From Roseiarcus sp963794155 (lineage in GTDB: Bacteria; Pseudomonadota; Alphaproteobacteria; Rhizobiales; Beijerinckiaceae): DNA of 64,000 bases. The DNA lies in assembly GCA_963794155.1 (NCBI GenBank), contig CAWCCX010000012.1, positions 129,450 to 193,449 on the forward strand, written 5' to 3'. Made by a program: the position numbers and the translations under genes. The notes under the pieces were generated by a model, which saw nothing but the letters and a program-made list of their open reading frames with translations, was not told the DNA's origin and searched no databases. Below, piece after piece: positions 53,974 to 62,602 of this stretch (position 1 is the stretch's first letter; each line of letters starts with the position of its first letter).

Positions 53974-55068
53974 TCACTGAATCACCAGATCGGCCTGCAG
54001 CGCGCCCGCGGTCTTGATCGCCTGGAGGATGGCGATGATTCCAGGCGGCTTGACGCCGATCCGGTTCAAGCCGCCGACCAGCGCTCTGAGACTCGATCCG
54101 CCGACGATCGCGATCGGCCCGCCCCCCTGCTCGACGTCGATCTTGGTGTTGGGCGTGACGACCGTCTTGCCCTGAGAGAATGGCGCGGGCTGGGAGACCC
54201 GCGGCTGCTCGGCGACCCGGACCGTCAGCGTCCCGTAGGTCACCGCGACCGTCGAAATCTGTACGTCCTGACCGACGACGACGGTGCCGGTTCGCGCGTC
54301 GAGAACCACGCGCGCGGCCATATCCGGCTCGACCTGCAGTTCGCCGACCTCCGCCATGAAGCGCGCGAACGAGACATTGCGCGGGCAGAACAATTCGACG
54401 GTCCGGCCGTCCACTTCGTAGGCCGCATGAGCCCGGAATCGTCCGCGCGAATAGGCGTTGATCGCATCGACAATCCTGACCGCCGTCGCGTAATCGGGGT
54501 TCTTCAATTCGAGCATGGAGCGCATCTGGTCGGGGAACGACGGAACTTCGTGCTCGACGATCGCGCCGTTGGGAATGCGGCCGGCGGTCGGCACGCCCTG
54601 CGACAGTGTCTCCCCCTGTCCGGCGGTCTCGAACCCGGTCACGGACACCGCGCCTTGCGCCGTCGCATACACCACCCCGTCCGACGACTGGAGCTGGGTC
54701 AAGAGCAGGGTTCCGCCCATCAGCGACGGCGCGTCGCCGAGCGCCGAGACGGTGACGTCGAGCCGCGAGCCCGGCTCCGTTCCGGCGGCGAGATCCGTGG
54801 TGACGATGACCGAGGCGACGTTGCGGTTGCGCAGCGACGCGCCATGGACGTCAAGCCCCAAGTGCTCGAGCATCGCCTGGATGGATTGCTCGGTGAACGG
54901 CGCGTTGCGCAAGGTGTCGCCAGAGCCTTGAAGACCGACCACCAGGCCATAGCCGACCAATTGGCTGTCGCGCGCGCCGCGCAAGACCGAGATATCCTTG
55001 ATGCGAACCGCGGCGGCGGGCGCGGCGACGAGGCAAAGCATGAGCGCAAGAAACAGTCGGCGCGTCAT
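53974..55068 (-). CDS. flgI: Flagellar P-ring protein FlgI
   Basis: FlgI forms the P ring in the peptidoglycan layer. The 364-residue protein has a signal peptide (MTRRLFLALMLCLVAAPAAA), then VRIKDISVLRGARDSQLVGY GLVVGLQGSGD, SALGDAPSLMGGTLLLTQLQ, and ends GLNRIGVKPPGIIAILQAIK. All are diagnostic. It overlaps flgA by four bases at its start, so it is coupled to flgA, the P-ring chaperone. Confidence 0.97.
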   Translation of the reverse strand: MTRRLFLALMLCLVAAPAAAVRIKDISVLRGARDSQLVGYGLVVGLQGSGDTLRNAPFTEQSIQAMLEHLGLDVHGASLRNRNVASVIVTTDLAAGTEPGSRLDVTVSALGDAPSLMGGTLLLTQLQSSDGVVYATAQGAVSVTGFETAGQGETLSQGVPTAGRIPNGAIVEHEVPSFPDQMRSMLELKNPDYATAVRIVDAINAYSRGRFRAHAAYEVDGRTVELFCPRNVSFARFMAEVGELQVEPDMAARVVLDARTGTVVVGQDVQISTVAVTYGTLTVRVAEQPRVSQPAPFSQGKTVVTPNTKIDVEQGGGPIAIVGGSSLRALVGGLNRIGVKPPGIIAILQAIKTAGALQADLVIQ

Positions 55069-55535
55069 CCCCCGCTCACACTGACCGAGCCGTCCGGCTG
55101 GACCGCGCCGGACACGGTGACGCCGCTGTCGCTGTTGCGGACCTTGACGACGTCCCCGATCGAGCCGTCCTGCAGCGCCGCGCCGGTCGTTGTGATGACG
55201 AGTCCGCCTTCGGAATAGACGAGCTTGACCTCCGCCCCGTTGGCGACAACCTTGCGATTGGAAACGCCGGAAAAGGGGATCGCGTGGCCCGGAAGCAGGG
55301 TGAGCCGCGCGACTTTGCCGACGATCAGCGACCGCTGCTCGACGAACGGTCCCGATCCGTCGCGTGCGACCCCCGAAATGTCGGCGAGCATATCGTCGCG
55401 GATCACATCGCCCGGATAGATGACAACCCTTGGGGTCGGGGCGAGGACTTCCTCAGCCGCCGCCGGAGTTGCGCAGACGGCGGCGAGCGTGGCGAACGCG
55501 GCGTTGAGGACGGGTCGGGTTCGCGTCGAGCTCAT
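55065..55535 (-). CDS. flgA: Flagella basal body P-ring formation protein FlgA
   Basis: FlgA is a periplasmic chaperone that helps FlgI assemble. The 156-residue protein has a signal peptide and the SAF-type domain (VIYPGDVIRDDMLADISGVA, LPGHAIPFSGVSNRKVVANG, VKLVYSEGGLVITTTGAALQ then DGSIGDVVKVRNSDSG). The size is typical of alphaproteobacterial FlgA, shorter than enterobacterial. It overlaps flgI by four bases and follows flgG by 23. Confidence 0.93.
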   Translation of the reverse strand: MSSTRTRPVLNAAFATLAAVCATPAAAEEVLAPTPRVVIYPGDVIRDDMLADISGVARDGSGPFVEQRSLIVGKVARLTLLPGHAIPFSGVSNRKVVANGAEVKLVYSEGGLVITTTGAALQDGSIGDVVKVRNSDSGVTVSGAVQPDGSVSVSGG

Positions 55536-55558
55536 TGCATGCGTCTCCGGGCTTCGGC

Positions 55559-56347
55559 CTAACTGCGCAAGTTGGAGATCGTGCCAGACATCTGGTCTGC
55601 CGCCTGAATCACCTTCGAGTTCATCTCATAGGCGCGCTGGGCCGAAATGAGATTGGTGATCTCGGTGACCGGATCGACGTTGGACGCCTCGACGTAGCCC
55701 TGTTGGATGATGCCGAAGGCGGTGTCGCCGGGAACGCCGACGGTCGGCTGGCCGGATGCCGCGGTCTGCTGGAAGTAGTTGCCGCCGAGCGCTTCCAGGC
55801 CGGCGTCATTGACGAAGTTTGCGATTGTCAATTGCCCGAGCTGCTGCGGCGTCGTCTGGCCGGGAATCGTCGCCGTCACCATGCCGGTCTGGCTGACCGC
55901 GACCGCCGTAGCCGTCGCGGGGATCAGAATTGGCGGCGTCACCGTATAGCCGTCCATGGTGACAAGCTGGCCGGTGGCGCTGGTGTTGAAGGCCCCGTCA
56001 CGAGTGTAGACGGTGTCGCCGTTCGGCGTCGTCACCTCGAACCAGCCGCGCCCATTGATCGCGAGATCGAGGGTGTTGCCGGTATTGGTCAGGGCGCCCT
56101 GGGTGTTAACGCTGCGAATCGCCGCGGTGCGAACGCCGAGGCCGATCTGCGCGCCCTCGGGAATGGTCGCGTCGCGGCCGCGGTTCGAAACCCCCATCAG
56201 ACGCTCGGTTTGATAGATGAGGTCGGTGAATTCAGCCCGGGAGCGTTTGAACCCGGTGGTGTTGATATTGGCGACATTGTTCGCGATCACTTCCAGGTTC
56301 TGCTCCTGGACGCTCATGCCCGTCGCCGCGATCGCCAGCGCTCTCAT
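55559..56347 (-). CDS. flgG: Flagellar distal rod protein FlgG
   Basis: FlgG builds the distal rod. The 262-residue protein starts MRALAIAATGMSVQEQNLEV IANNVANINTTGFKRSRAEF and ends SAQRAYEMNSKVIQAADQMS GTISNLRS, with the mid motif LDLAINGRGWFEVTTPNGDT. All are family-typical. The start is ATG 56347, with GGAGG eight bases upstream; the frame to 56398 adds unconserved residues. Confidence 0.97.
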   Translation of the reverse strand: MRALAIAATGMSVQEQNLEVIANNVANINTTGFKRSRAEFTDLIYQTERLMGVSNRGRDATIPEGAQIGLGVRTAAIRSVNTQGALTNTGNTLDLAINGRGWFEVTTPNGDTVYTRDGAFNTSATGQLVTMDGYTVTPPILIPATATAVAVSQTGMVTATIPGQTTPQQLGQLTIANFVNDAGLEALGGNYFQQTAASGQPTVGVPGDTAFGIIQQGYVEASNVDPVTEITNLISAQRAYEMNSKVIQAADQMSGTISNLRS

Positions 56348-56417
56348 TTCGATATCCTCCGCTTCCACTCTGAACCCCAGGGCGCAACGCCCAATCACTC
56401 AACATCCAGGCTCCCGG

Positions 56418-56720
56418 TCAGATCGTCATGCGCGCAATCTCTTGATAGGCGGCGACCGCCTTGTCCCGGATCGCCAGAACGGTCTGCAGCGAGCGCTGCG
56501 CGGCCATCACAGACTCGACGACCTTCATCGGCGCCGCGGCGCCTTCGACGCCCTGAATTGCGACCGCCTCGCCGGTTTGCAGCGTATCGATCGCCGAACC
56601 GATCGCTTGCGTCAGCGCCTGATCGAAGCCCGGCCCGGCGGTTGTCGCAGCGACGGCTTGCGGGCTCCGTGCGCCGGCGAGCGGACTCGCGGAGCCAAGC
56701 GCGGAAATGCCTTCGATCAT
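56418..56720 (-). CDS. fliE: Flagellar hook-basal body complex protein FliE
   Basis: FliE links the MS ring to the rod. The 100-residue protein has a variable N-terminus and the conserved C-terminal helices (MKVVESVMAAQRSLQTVLAI, RDKAVAAYQEIARMTI). It lies between flgC and flgG, as in Rhizobiales. The gap of 70 bases to flgG contains the flgG ribosome-binding site only. Confidence 0.93.
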   Translation of the reverse strand: MIEGISALGSASPLAGARSPQAVAATTAGPGFDQALTQAIGSAIDTLQTGEAVAIQGVEGAAAPMKVVESVMAAQRSLQTVLAIRDKAVAAYQEIARMTI

Positions 56721-56752
56721 CGTTCAATCCTCGTTCCGCTGGCGCTCGCCAT

Positions 56753-57172
56753 TCACGCGTCCTTCATGAGGCTGACGGCGGTATTGAGCATCTCGGCCGA
56801 CTGCTTGGCGACCTGAAGATTGGCCTCGTAGCTGCGGTTGGCCTCGCGCATGTCGGCCAACTCGACCAGCACGTCGACATTCGGCATCTTCACCATGCCG
56901 TTTTGGTCCGCCGCCGGATTGCCCGGGTCGCGCTCGAGCTTGAACGGCGCCGAATCGACGCCGATCGACTTGACTTCGACCAGGTTGGCGCCGAGCGCAC
57001 GATCCATCTCGCTCTCGAACGAGACGGTCTGCCGCGCGTAAGGGTCCGCCCCGGGAGTCGGGCCCGTCGATTGGGCGTTGGCGATATTCTCCGAGACGAT
57101 GCGCAGCCGCATCGATTGCGCCTGAAGTCCGGATGCGGCGATCCGGAGCGCGGTCTGGAGCGGGTCGGGCAT
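56753..57172 (-). CDS. flgC: Flagellar proximal rod protein FlgC
   Basis: FlgC is a proximal rod protein. The 139-residue sequence has LRIAASGLQAQSMRLRIVSE NIANAQSTGPTPGADPYARQ and the C-terminal coil REANRSYEANLQVAKQSAEM LNTAVSLMKDA, as in all FlgC. It lies six bases downstream of flgB. Confidence 0.96.
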   Translation of the reverse strand: MPDPLQTALRIAASGLQAQSMRLRIVSENIANAQSTGPTPGADPYARQTVSFESEMDRALGANLVEVKSIGVDSAPFKLERDPGNPAADQNGMVKMPNVDVLVELADMREANRSYEANLQVAKQSAEMLNTAVSLMKDA

Positions 57173-57178
57173 GAGCGT

Positions 57179-57556
57179 TCACTTGAGAGCCGAGAGAAGA
57201 AGCTGGTGAAAGGCGCGGCGAATGTTGGCGCTCATCGTGTAGTCCCGATTGACGTCGCCGAGGTTCATCATCTGCTGTTCGAGGTTGACGGTGTTGCCCG
57301 ATAGCGTCTGTTCCGACGGGGCGACCTCGATTTCACGCAACTCGCCCGCCTGCGATTGAGGCGACGACAGATGAGCGGGGTTGGTTGCGGTCATCTCGAT
57401 CGGCGAGGAGTTGAGGACAGCGGAAAACGGCTGGATGTCGAGAGCGCGATAGCCCGGCGTGCTCGCGTTGGCGACGTTGCCTGCGATCGCCGTCTGGCGC
57501 GCCGACAGCCATTGCGCCTTCTGCGCCGCGACTTCAAAGAGATAGATCGGGGACAA
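57179..57556 (-). CDS. flgB: Flagellar proximal rod protein FlgB
   Basis: FlgB is the innermost rod protein. The 125-residue sequence carries AQWLSARQTAIAGNVANAST PGYRALDIQPF, TVNLEQQMMNLGDVNRDYTM and an end (SANIRRAFHQLLLSALK) typical of FlgB. It starts the flgB-flgC-fliE-flgG-flgA-flgI run; 76 bases separate it from the unnamed gene upstream. Confidence 0.95.
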   Translation of the reverse strand: MSPIYLFEVAAQKAQWLSARQTAIAGNVANASTPGYRALDIQPFSAVLNSSPIEMTATNPAHLSSPQSQAGELREIEVAPSEQTLSGNTVNLEQQMMNLGDVNRDYTMSANIRRAFHQLLLSALK

Positions 57557-57632
57557 GCGGACGAGCTTCCTGGGCGCGGATCGGATCGACCCTGCGCGTC
57601 GCGCCTTGCATGGGGCTTGCGCCGAGACTGGG

Positions 57633-58070
57633 CTAGCGAGACCCTAGCCGCGCGCTGTCGAGGGCGGCGCAGAGGCGTTCGGCCTTGGCCGATTCGTCCA
57701 GCCCCTGCTCGTCGAACAGGATGTCGATGATTTCGACTCCCGCTCGGCGCTGGCCGATCTTCAGGCGAAAGAACGCGCACACGGCGGCATGGCGGAACTC
57801 CAGGTCGATCTCGACGATCGGCGTTGCGTCCCACGGCGCCGCGAAGCTCGCCGACAGCGCGTAGCGCAGAGTTCCGCTCTTGAAGAAGAGTTCGGTCGAA
57901 GAATTGACAAGGTCGGCGATATTGGCCGCATGGTCGTTCAAGATCATCGACATGAGTTCCGTTGCGTCAGTCAAGCGGAGTTCGCTGGCGACATCGACCA
58001 GCGCATCGGCGATGATCTGCTCGCGCGCGAATGGACGACGCAGTCGCGGACCCCGCCCGGCCGGGTTCAT
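57633..58070 (-). CDS. Uncharacterised protein encoded between flhB and flgB
   Basis: The 145-residue protein begins MNPAGRGPRLRRPFAREQII and contains LTDATELMSMILNDHAANIA, DLVNSSTELFFKSGTLRYAL and EIDLEFRHAAVCAFFRLKIG. It has no signal peptide or membrane helix and looks globular and cytoplasmic. I do not recognise a family. The ATG at 58070 overlaps the flhB stop (ATGA), so it is translated with flhB and is very likely part of flagellar assembly or regulation. Proteins at this position are seen in related Rhizobiales as hypothetical. An earlier in-frame start at 58088 would lie inside flhB. Confidence 0.75.
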   Translation of the reverse strand: MNPAGRGPRLRRPFAREQIIADALVDVASELRLTDATELMSMILNDHAANIADLVNSSTELFFKSGTLRYALSASFAAPWDATPIVEIDLEFRHAAVCAFFRLKIGQRRAGVEIIDILFDEQGLDESAKAERLCAALDSARLGSR

Positions 58071-59152
58071 TGCCGTCGCTGGGCCCATTGAGCCTTCCTC
58101 TGCTGGATCAGGTGTACAATCTCGGCGACCGCCCGGTAAAACTCCGCCGGAATTTGGCGGTCGACATCGACCGCGGCGTAGAGCGAGCGCGCGAGCGGCT
58201 GGTCTTCGACGACCGGGATGTCATGGTCCTCGGCGATCGACCGGATTTTCAGGGCGATGAAATCGGCGCCCTTGGCGACCACGGTCGGCGCGCCGCCCTC
58301 GGCGCGAACGTATCGCATGGCGACCGCGTAATGGGTGGGATTGACCACGACCATCGTCGCGCGCGGCACTGCGGAGAGCATGCGCCTGCGCGACCGGTCG
58401 AGACGAAGCGAACGCAGCCTCGCCTTGATCATCCGGTCGCCCTCGGCCTGCCGGAGCTCCTCCTTGAGTTCCTGCCTGCTCATGCGGTGATCGCGCCGCC
58501 AGAGAATCCGCGACCAGGCGAGGTCGGCGGCGGCCACCGCGAGCGTCGCAACGAGCACGGCGGCGATCGCTTTGACGCAGAGGTCGAGCACGCGCTGCGG
58601 CAGCACGCCCGGATCGACGTCCATCGCCGAGAGCAGGACGACCTTCTGGCCGACAAGCAACGTGGTCGCGACGGCGATCACCGCCGCGAGTTTGATCAGG
58701 CTCTTCACGAATTCGGTCCATCCGCGGGCGCCCAGCAACCGACGCAAGCCCTTGCGTAGCGAGATGCGAGAGGCGTCGGGAATGATTCTCTCAGGCACGA
58801 TGCGGGGCGGGCTCTGAGCGGCAGACGCGAGGACGCCGGCGGCGATCAGGAGGATCACCGTCGGCAGAAGGAAACGCGCGCTGGCGATGAGGACGGGGCC
58901 GGCGAGAGCAAGGATGTCTTCGCCGCGCTCGATCCGCCAGCCGGCAGGGTCGCCGATGACGCCGACGAGCGCCGTAAGGAGCGTATCGGCGCGCCCGGGG
59001 ATGAGAAAGATCAGCGCGACCAGGGCCGCGGACAGAGAGGCGAACAACTGCGCTTCCCGGGAGAAGGCGACCTCGCCGCGCTCAGTTGCGTCATTGAGCC
59101 GCTTTTCGGTCGGTTCCTCAGTCTGGTCTTCGGGATCGACTTCGGCGCTCAT
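58067..59152 (-). CDS. flhB: Flagellar biosynthesis protein FlhB
   Basis: FlhB is the substrate-specificity switch of the flagellar export apparatus. The 361-residue protein has four membrane helices (about 30-210), preceded by EDQTEEPTEKRLNDATERGE, and a cytoplasmic domain with the self-cleavage site NPTH at 271-274 (VVVNPTHYAVAMRY). The C-terminal EDQPLARSLYAAVDVDRQIP is also typical. It is the partner of FliK, which is not seen here. Its stop overlaps the next unnamed gene. Confidence 0.97.
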   Translation of the reverse strand: MSAEVDPEDQTEEPTEKRLNDATERGEVAFSREAQLFASLSAALVALIFLIPGRADTLLTALVGVIGDPAGWRIERGEDILALAGPVLIASARFLLPTVILLIAAGVLASAAQSPPRIVPERIIPDASRISLRKGLRRLLGARGWTEFVKSLIKLAAVIAVATTLLVGQKVVLLSAMDVDPGVLPQRVLDLCVKAIAAVLVATLAVAAADLAWSRILWRRDHRMSRQELKEELRQAEGDRMIKARLRSLRLDRSRRRMLSAVPRATMVVVNPTHYAVAMRYVRAEGGAPTVVAKGADFIALKIRSIAEDHDIPVVEDQPLARSLYAAVDVDRQIPAEFYRAVAEIVHLIQQRKAQWAQRRQ

Positions 59153-59199
59153 GGCTCAACCGGCCAGGCAACGGCGACCGCCGGGCATCGCGCGCATGC

Positions 59200-60219
59200 T
59201 CACTGCGAGTTGGCGGCCAGAGGACCGCCAAGCTCGATCTCACTACGGCTCGCCATGCCGAGTACGATTTCGGCAATCGCCTTGCGCGCCTTGGCGATTT
59301 CTTGCGGGCCCGCGAAGGCGCCGGAATTGAGCTCGCCTTCGACCAGGCGGCGCCCTCGCGAGGGCATTGACGAGAGAATCGTGTCGCGGAAATCCTGGTC
59401 GGTTCCGCGCAGGGCCATGACGACGACGTCGATCGAGGCCCGGTCGAACAAGAGCGCCCGCGCCCGTTCGGACAGCCTCGGCAGGTCGTTGAAGGAGAAG
59501 AGCATTGTTTTGACAATCGCCGCGTCCTTCGGGCGAACTTGTTCAAGCGCTCGCATGGCGTCCTCGGCCTCCTCCGGATCAAGGCTGTTGATGATGCCGG
59601 CGAGACGGGACCGTCCGTCCGCGTCGGCGGCAGAGCTCGGCGCCTGTTTCAAGGCGGCTTCCACCGCCTGTTCGATCAGCTGCGCGGCAAGCGGCGCTAC
59701 GTCGAGCGGCGCAACCAGCCCGCAGAGGGCGGCATTGCGCCGATCGCGCGGCAGCGCGGCGACAATTCTTGACGCAATCGCGGGATCGAGTTTGGAAAGG
59801 ATGTAGGTCGCCGTCGCCTGACGTTCGGCCATCAGCAAGTCGATGATCACGCTTTCCGGAGATAGCGCCAACGACCGCCACACGTCGGGTTCGCCGCCTT
59901 CCCCAGGTCCAGGGCCAAGGATGTCGGCGATCTGGTCGGGCGGCAGAGCGTCGGCGAGCAGGCTCTTGGCCTGGCCCGCGTCGCCAAGCAGGTCGGCGCC
60001 GGCCGAGAAGTCGGTCACGAATTCGTCGACCAGCCGGTCGAGCGTGGCCGCTGGGATCGCGCCGAGCCCGGCCGCGGCGAGCGCCACCGCGCGCAAGTCG
60101 GGCTGGTCGAGCTGTTTGAGCAGCCGCGCGGCCGGCGGCTTTCCCATCACAAGCAGCAGGGCTGCGGCTTTTTCGGCGCCGCTGAGTTCCCGTTCGCCGC
60201 TGGTCGCCGCCTCGGACAT
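59200..60219 (-). CDS. fliG: Flagellar motor switch protein FliG
   Basis: FliG couples the stator to the rotor and sets rotation direction. The 339-residue protein has the N-terminal part (LSGAEKAAALLLVMGKPPAA), the middle EHPQ-like region in altered form, and the C-terminal torque domain (FSFNDLPRLSERARALLFDR, VVMALRGTDQDFRDTILSSM, PSRGRRLVEGELNSGA). The torque-helix charges (R and D/E) are retained. It lies between fliN and flhB. Confidence 0.93.
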   Translation of the reverse strand: MSEAATSGERELSGAEKAAALLLVMGKPPAARLLKQLDQPDLRAVALAAAGLGAIPAATLDRLVDEFVTDFSAGADLLGDAGQAKSLLADALPPDQIADILGPGPGEGGEPDVWRSLALSPESVIIDLLMAERQATATYILSKLDPAIASRIVAALPRDRRNAALCGLVAPLDVAPLAAQLIEQAVEAALKQAPSSAADADGRSRLAGIINSLDPEEAEDAMRALEQVRPKDAAIVKTMLFSFNDLPRLSERARALLFDRASIDVVVMALRGTDQDFRDTILSSMPSRGRRLVEGELNSGAFAGPQEIAKARKAIAEIVLGMASRSEIELGGPLAANSQ

Positions 60220-60240
60220 CGCCCTGCTTTCGGATCAGGC

Positions 60241-60579
60241 CTAGGCGGCCCGTTCAAGGCCGACGCCAGCGACCACTTCCAGGAGCGACACGCCGAAACG
60301 CTGACTGGCCTCGTCGACGACCACGATCTCGCCGCGCGCGATCACCGTGCCGTTGACGACGATGTCGACAGGATCGCCGACGCGCTGGTCAAGCGAGACG
60401 ACCGCGCCGCGGGCGAGCTTCATGAGGCCGGCGACCGGCAGCGAGGTCGAGCCCAGCACGACCTGCACCGTGACCGGGATCGACAGGATCGCGTCGAGGT
60501 TGAGAGGGCCCGCGACCGGCTCCGGCTTCGGCTGGTCTGCTGCGCCCGGCGGCCCGGAAGATATGGCGGCTTCGTCCAT
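60241..60579 (-). CDS. fliN: Flagellar motor switch protein FliN
   Basis: FliN is a C-ring component. The 112-residue protein has a Pro-rich N-terminus and the SpoA domain: ILSIPVTVQVVLGSTSLPVA, LMKLARGAVVSLDQRVGDPV DIVVNGTVIARGEIVVVDEA then RFGVSLLEVV. All are standard. It lies between fliM and fliG, 21 bases from fliG. Confidence 0.95.
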   Translation of the reverse strand: MDEAAISSGPPGAADQPKPEPVAGPLNLDAILSIPVTVQVVLGSTSLPVAGLMKLARGAVVSLDQRVGDPVDIVVNGTVIARGEIVVVDEASQRFGVSLLEVVAGVGLERAA

Positions 60580-60627
60580 TGGACTGAGGTCTCGCTCGCT
60601 GGTGGTGAGGTCGTTGGCGGCTCCGAC

Positions 60628-61578
60628 CTACCGCTTGGCCGCTTCGGATCCTTGTGCGATCGGGCTCTCGATTTCGAGACGGTAGCGGCCGTCCGCCTGC
60701 CCGAGTTTGCACGTGAACATGCCGCGGCCGGAGCATTCGAGGCGAACGGCGGTGAGATCGTTGCATTGCAGGGACAAGAGCCCGCCGGCGCGAAAATTAG
60801 CGATGTCGCCGAGACTGATCGGAACCTCCTCCAGAATGGCGGTGACCGGCAGGCGCGTTTGTTGGACGCCGAACTCCAACAGTCGGGACCAGCGCCGGTC
60901 CACGGCCGGCGCCTCGGCTTCGGGATCGCGCGCCAGCTCGTTGCGAAAGAGTAGAAGAAAGGCTTGTGGGAGCAGGAGCAGGCACTCGCAGACGTCGCCG
61001 CTCATGTTCAGCGAGAATTGCGCCGCCGCCGCCTCGCCATCCCGCCGGCCGAGCGCGAACGGATCGGCAAGCGTCTGAAGCCGCTCGAAGTTCAGGACAA
61101 TCGGGGCCAGGGAAGCGAAGGCCGCGCCCAACGCCTCGCCGAGCGCGCGCGCGAACCCCTCGATGAGCGCCGCCTCGATCGCGGTGCGCGGCTTGCGGAC
61201 TTCGCTTCCCGGATTGTCGGAAATATCGGCGGGGACGACATCGCCGAAAATTGAGCCAACGATCAGGCGGTCGATGCGCTCGTCGAGCGCAATGAGCAGC
61301 CGCGCCTCCGGCTCCGCGCTCGCATACACGGCCGCGGTCAGGCCGGAACAGTCGCCAATCGCTTGAAACAGGGTCGTTGCCCGGACCTCCTCGATCGAGC
61401 CGCCGGAAGGACGGCCGATGAGCGACGACAGCCGCTGCGGCGCATCGGCGATGAACCGGTCGAGGGCGTAGCCGAGCCCCGGCATTCGCTCGATGGCGAG
61501 GTTCGGGTGTTCGAGCATCGCGCCTTCAAGCTTGCGGGCGCCATGATCGAACTCGCTCGCGCCGCCGCCGATGTTCAC
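60628..61578 (-). CDS. fliM: Flagellar motor switch protein FliM
   Basis: FliM binds CheY-P and forms the bulk of the C ring. The 316-residue protein is diverged from enterobacterial FliM but keeps a CheC-like middle (LTAAVYASAEPEARLLIALD, SEVRKPRTAIEAALIEGFAR) and a C-terminal SpoA domain (LPVTAILEEVPISLGDIANF, SLQCNDLTAVRLECSGRGMF). The N-terminal CheY-binding motif LSQDEID is not seen in canonical form, as in several rhizobia. Its ATG overlaps the motA stop. Confidence 0.88.
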   Translation of the reverse strand: MNIGGGASEFDHGARKLEGAMLEHPNLAIERMPGLGYALDRFIADAPQRLSSLIGRPSGGSIEEVRATTLFQAIGDCSGLTAAVYASAEPEARLLIALDERIDRLIVGSIFGDVVPADISDNPGSEVRKPRTAIEAALIEGFARALGEALGAAFASLAPIVLNFERLQTLADPFALGRRDGEAAAAQFSLNMSGDVCECLLLLPQAFLLLFRNELARDPEAEAPAVDRRWSRLLEFGVQQTRLPVTAILEEVPISLGDIANFRAGGLLSLQCNDLTAVRLECSGRGMFTCKLGQADGRYRLEIESPIAQGSEAAKR

Positions 61579-62483
61579 GCGGCCTCCTTGAGCGCGGCCT
61601 CGCCGCCTGTGGGGGCGGCCTCATTCTCGACCACGTCGATCGTCGGCCGCTCTTTGGAGGGAATGGTCTTGCGGCCGAACTCCACCGCCACCTGCGGCAT
61701 CGCCCCGTTCATGAAGGCGAGCAGGCTTTGCTTCACCAGCGTGAACAGCCGCAGTTGCTTTTGCCGGACCGTCCTGACCTTCTGGGCGATGGGCGTCATG
61801 ACCGCATAGGAGAGGAAGATCCCGGCGAAGGTGCCGACCAGCGCCGCGCCGATGAGTCCGCCGAGAATCTCCGGCGATTGGTCGAGTGCGCCCATGGCGT
61901 GGATGATGCCCAGGACCGCGGCCACGATGCCGAGCGCGGGCAGTCCGTCGGCGACCGCCTGAAACGCCTGCACCGGCTTGTAGCGGTCGTGCGCCAGGGT
62001 TTCGATTTCCTCATCCATCAACGCCTCGATCTCGTGCGTTCGCGCGTTGCCGATGATGATGAGGCGGCCGTAGTCGCAGATGAACGTCACCAGGTCTGTG
62101 TCGGCGAGCAGCTTGGGAAAATTCCTGAAAATCTCCGATTCCCCGGGATTGTCGAAATGGGCCTCGACTTCGCTGCGGGACTTGGCTCTGAGCTCCCTCA
62201 TGAGCGCGTGCAGGGCGGAAAGCACGTCGAGGAAGTCGCGCGGCTTGGGCGCCTTGTCGAAGACCGCCTCGAGACACGCCTTGCCGCAATCTTTGATCGT
62301 GGAGGTAGCGTTGGCGACGATAAAAATGCCGAGCGACGATCCGGCGATGATGACAAATTCGTAGGGCTGCAGCAGCACGTTGAGATGCCCGCCAAGCGCC
62401 GCGTAGCCGCCGAGGATGCATCCGACGGTGATGACGAGACCAATGGCGAAATTCGGATTTGCTCCGGGTGCGGACGGCGGCAA
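61575..62483 (-). CDS. motA: Flagellar motor stator protein MotA
   Basis: MotA, with MotB, forms the proton-driven stator. The 302-residue protein has four membrane helices: FAIGLVITVGCILGGYAALG, EFVIIAGSSLGIFIVANATS, LPALGIVAAVLGIIHAMGAL, and ALVGTFAGIFLSYAVMTPIA, with the cytoplasmic loop carrying ICDYGRLIIIGNARTHEIEA LMDEEIETL (conserved charged residues that meet FliG). The only start available is a TTG at 62483; no ATG precedes the first helix. The stop overlaps fliM. motB is not adjacent. Confidence 0.94.
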   Translation of the reverse strand: MPPSAPGANPNFAIGLVITVGCILGGYAALGGHLNVLLQPYEFVIIAGSSLGIFIVANATSTIKDCGKACLEAVFDKAPKPRDFLDVLSALHALMRELRAKSRSEVEAHFDNPGESEIFRNFPKLLADTDLVTFICDYGRLIIIGNARTHEIEALMDEEIETLAHDRYKPVQAFQAVADGLPALGIVAAVLGIIHAMGALDQSPEILGGLIGAALVGTFAGIFLSYAVMTPIAQKVRTVRQKQLRLFTLVKQSLLAFMNGAMPQVAVEFGRKTIPSKERPTIDVVENEAAPTGGEAALKEAA

Positions 62484-62602
62484 GAATTGCCGTTCAAGAC
62501 TGACGCCAAGCTGTCAAAGCGAAGTCAGCCCCGGACAAGCCGGCGCGGCCATCGTTCGGGCGAACGGCCGATGCGCGCTTTCAGGCTTGGCGGAACAGCG
62601 TC

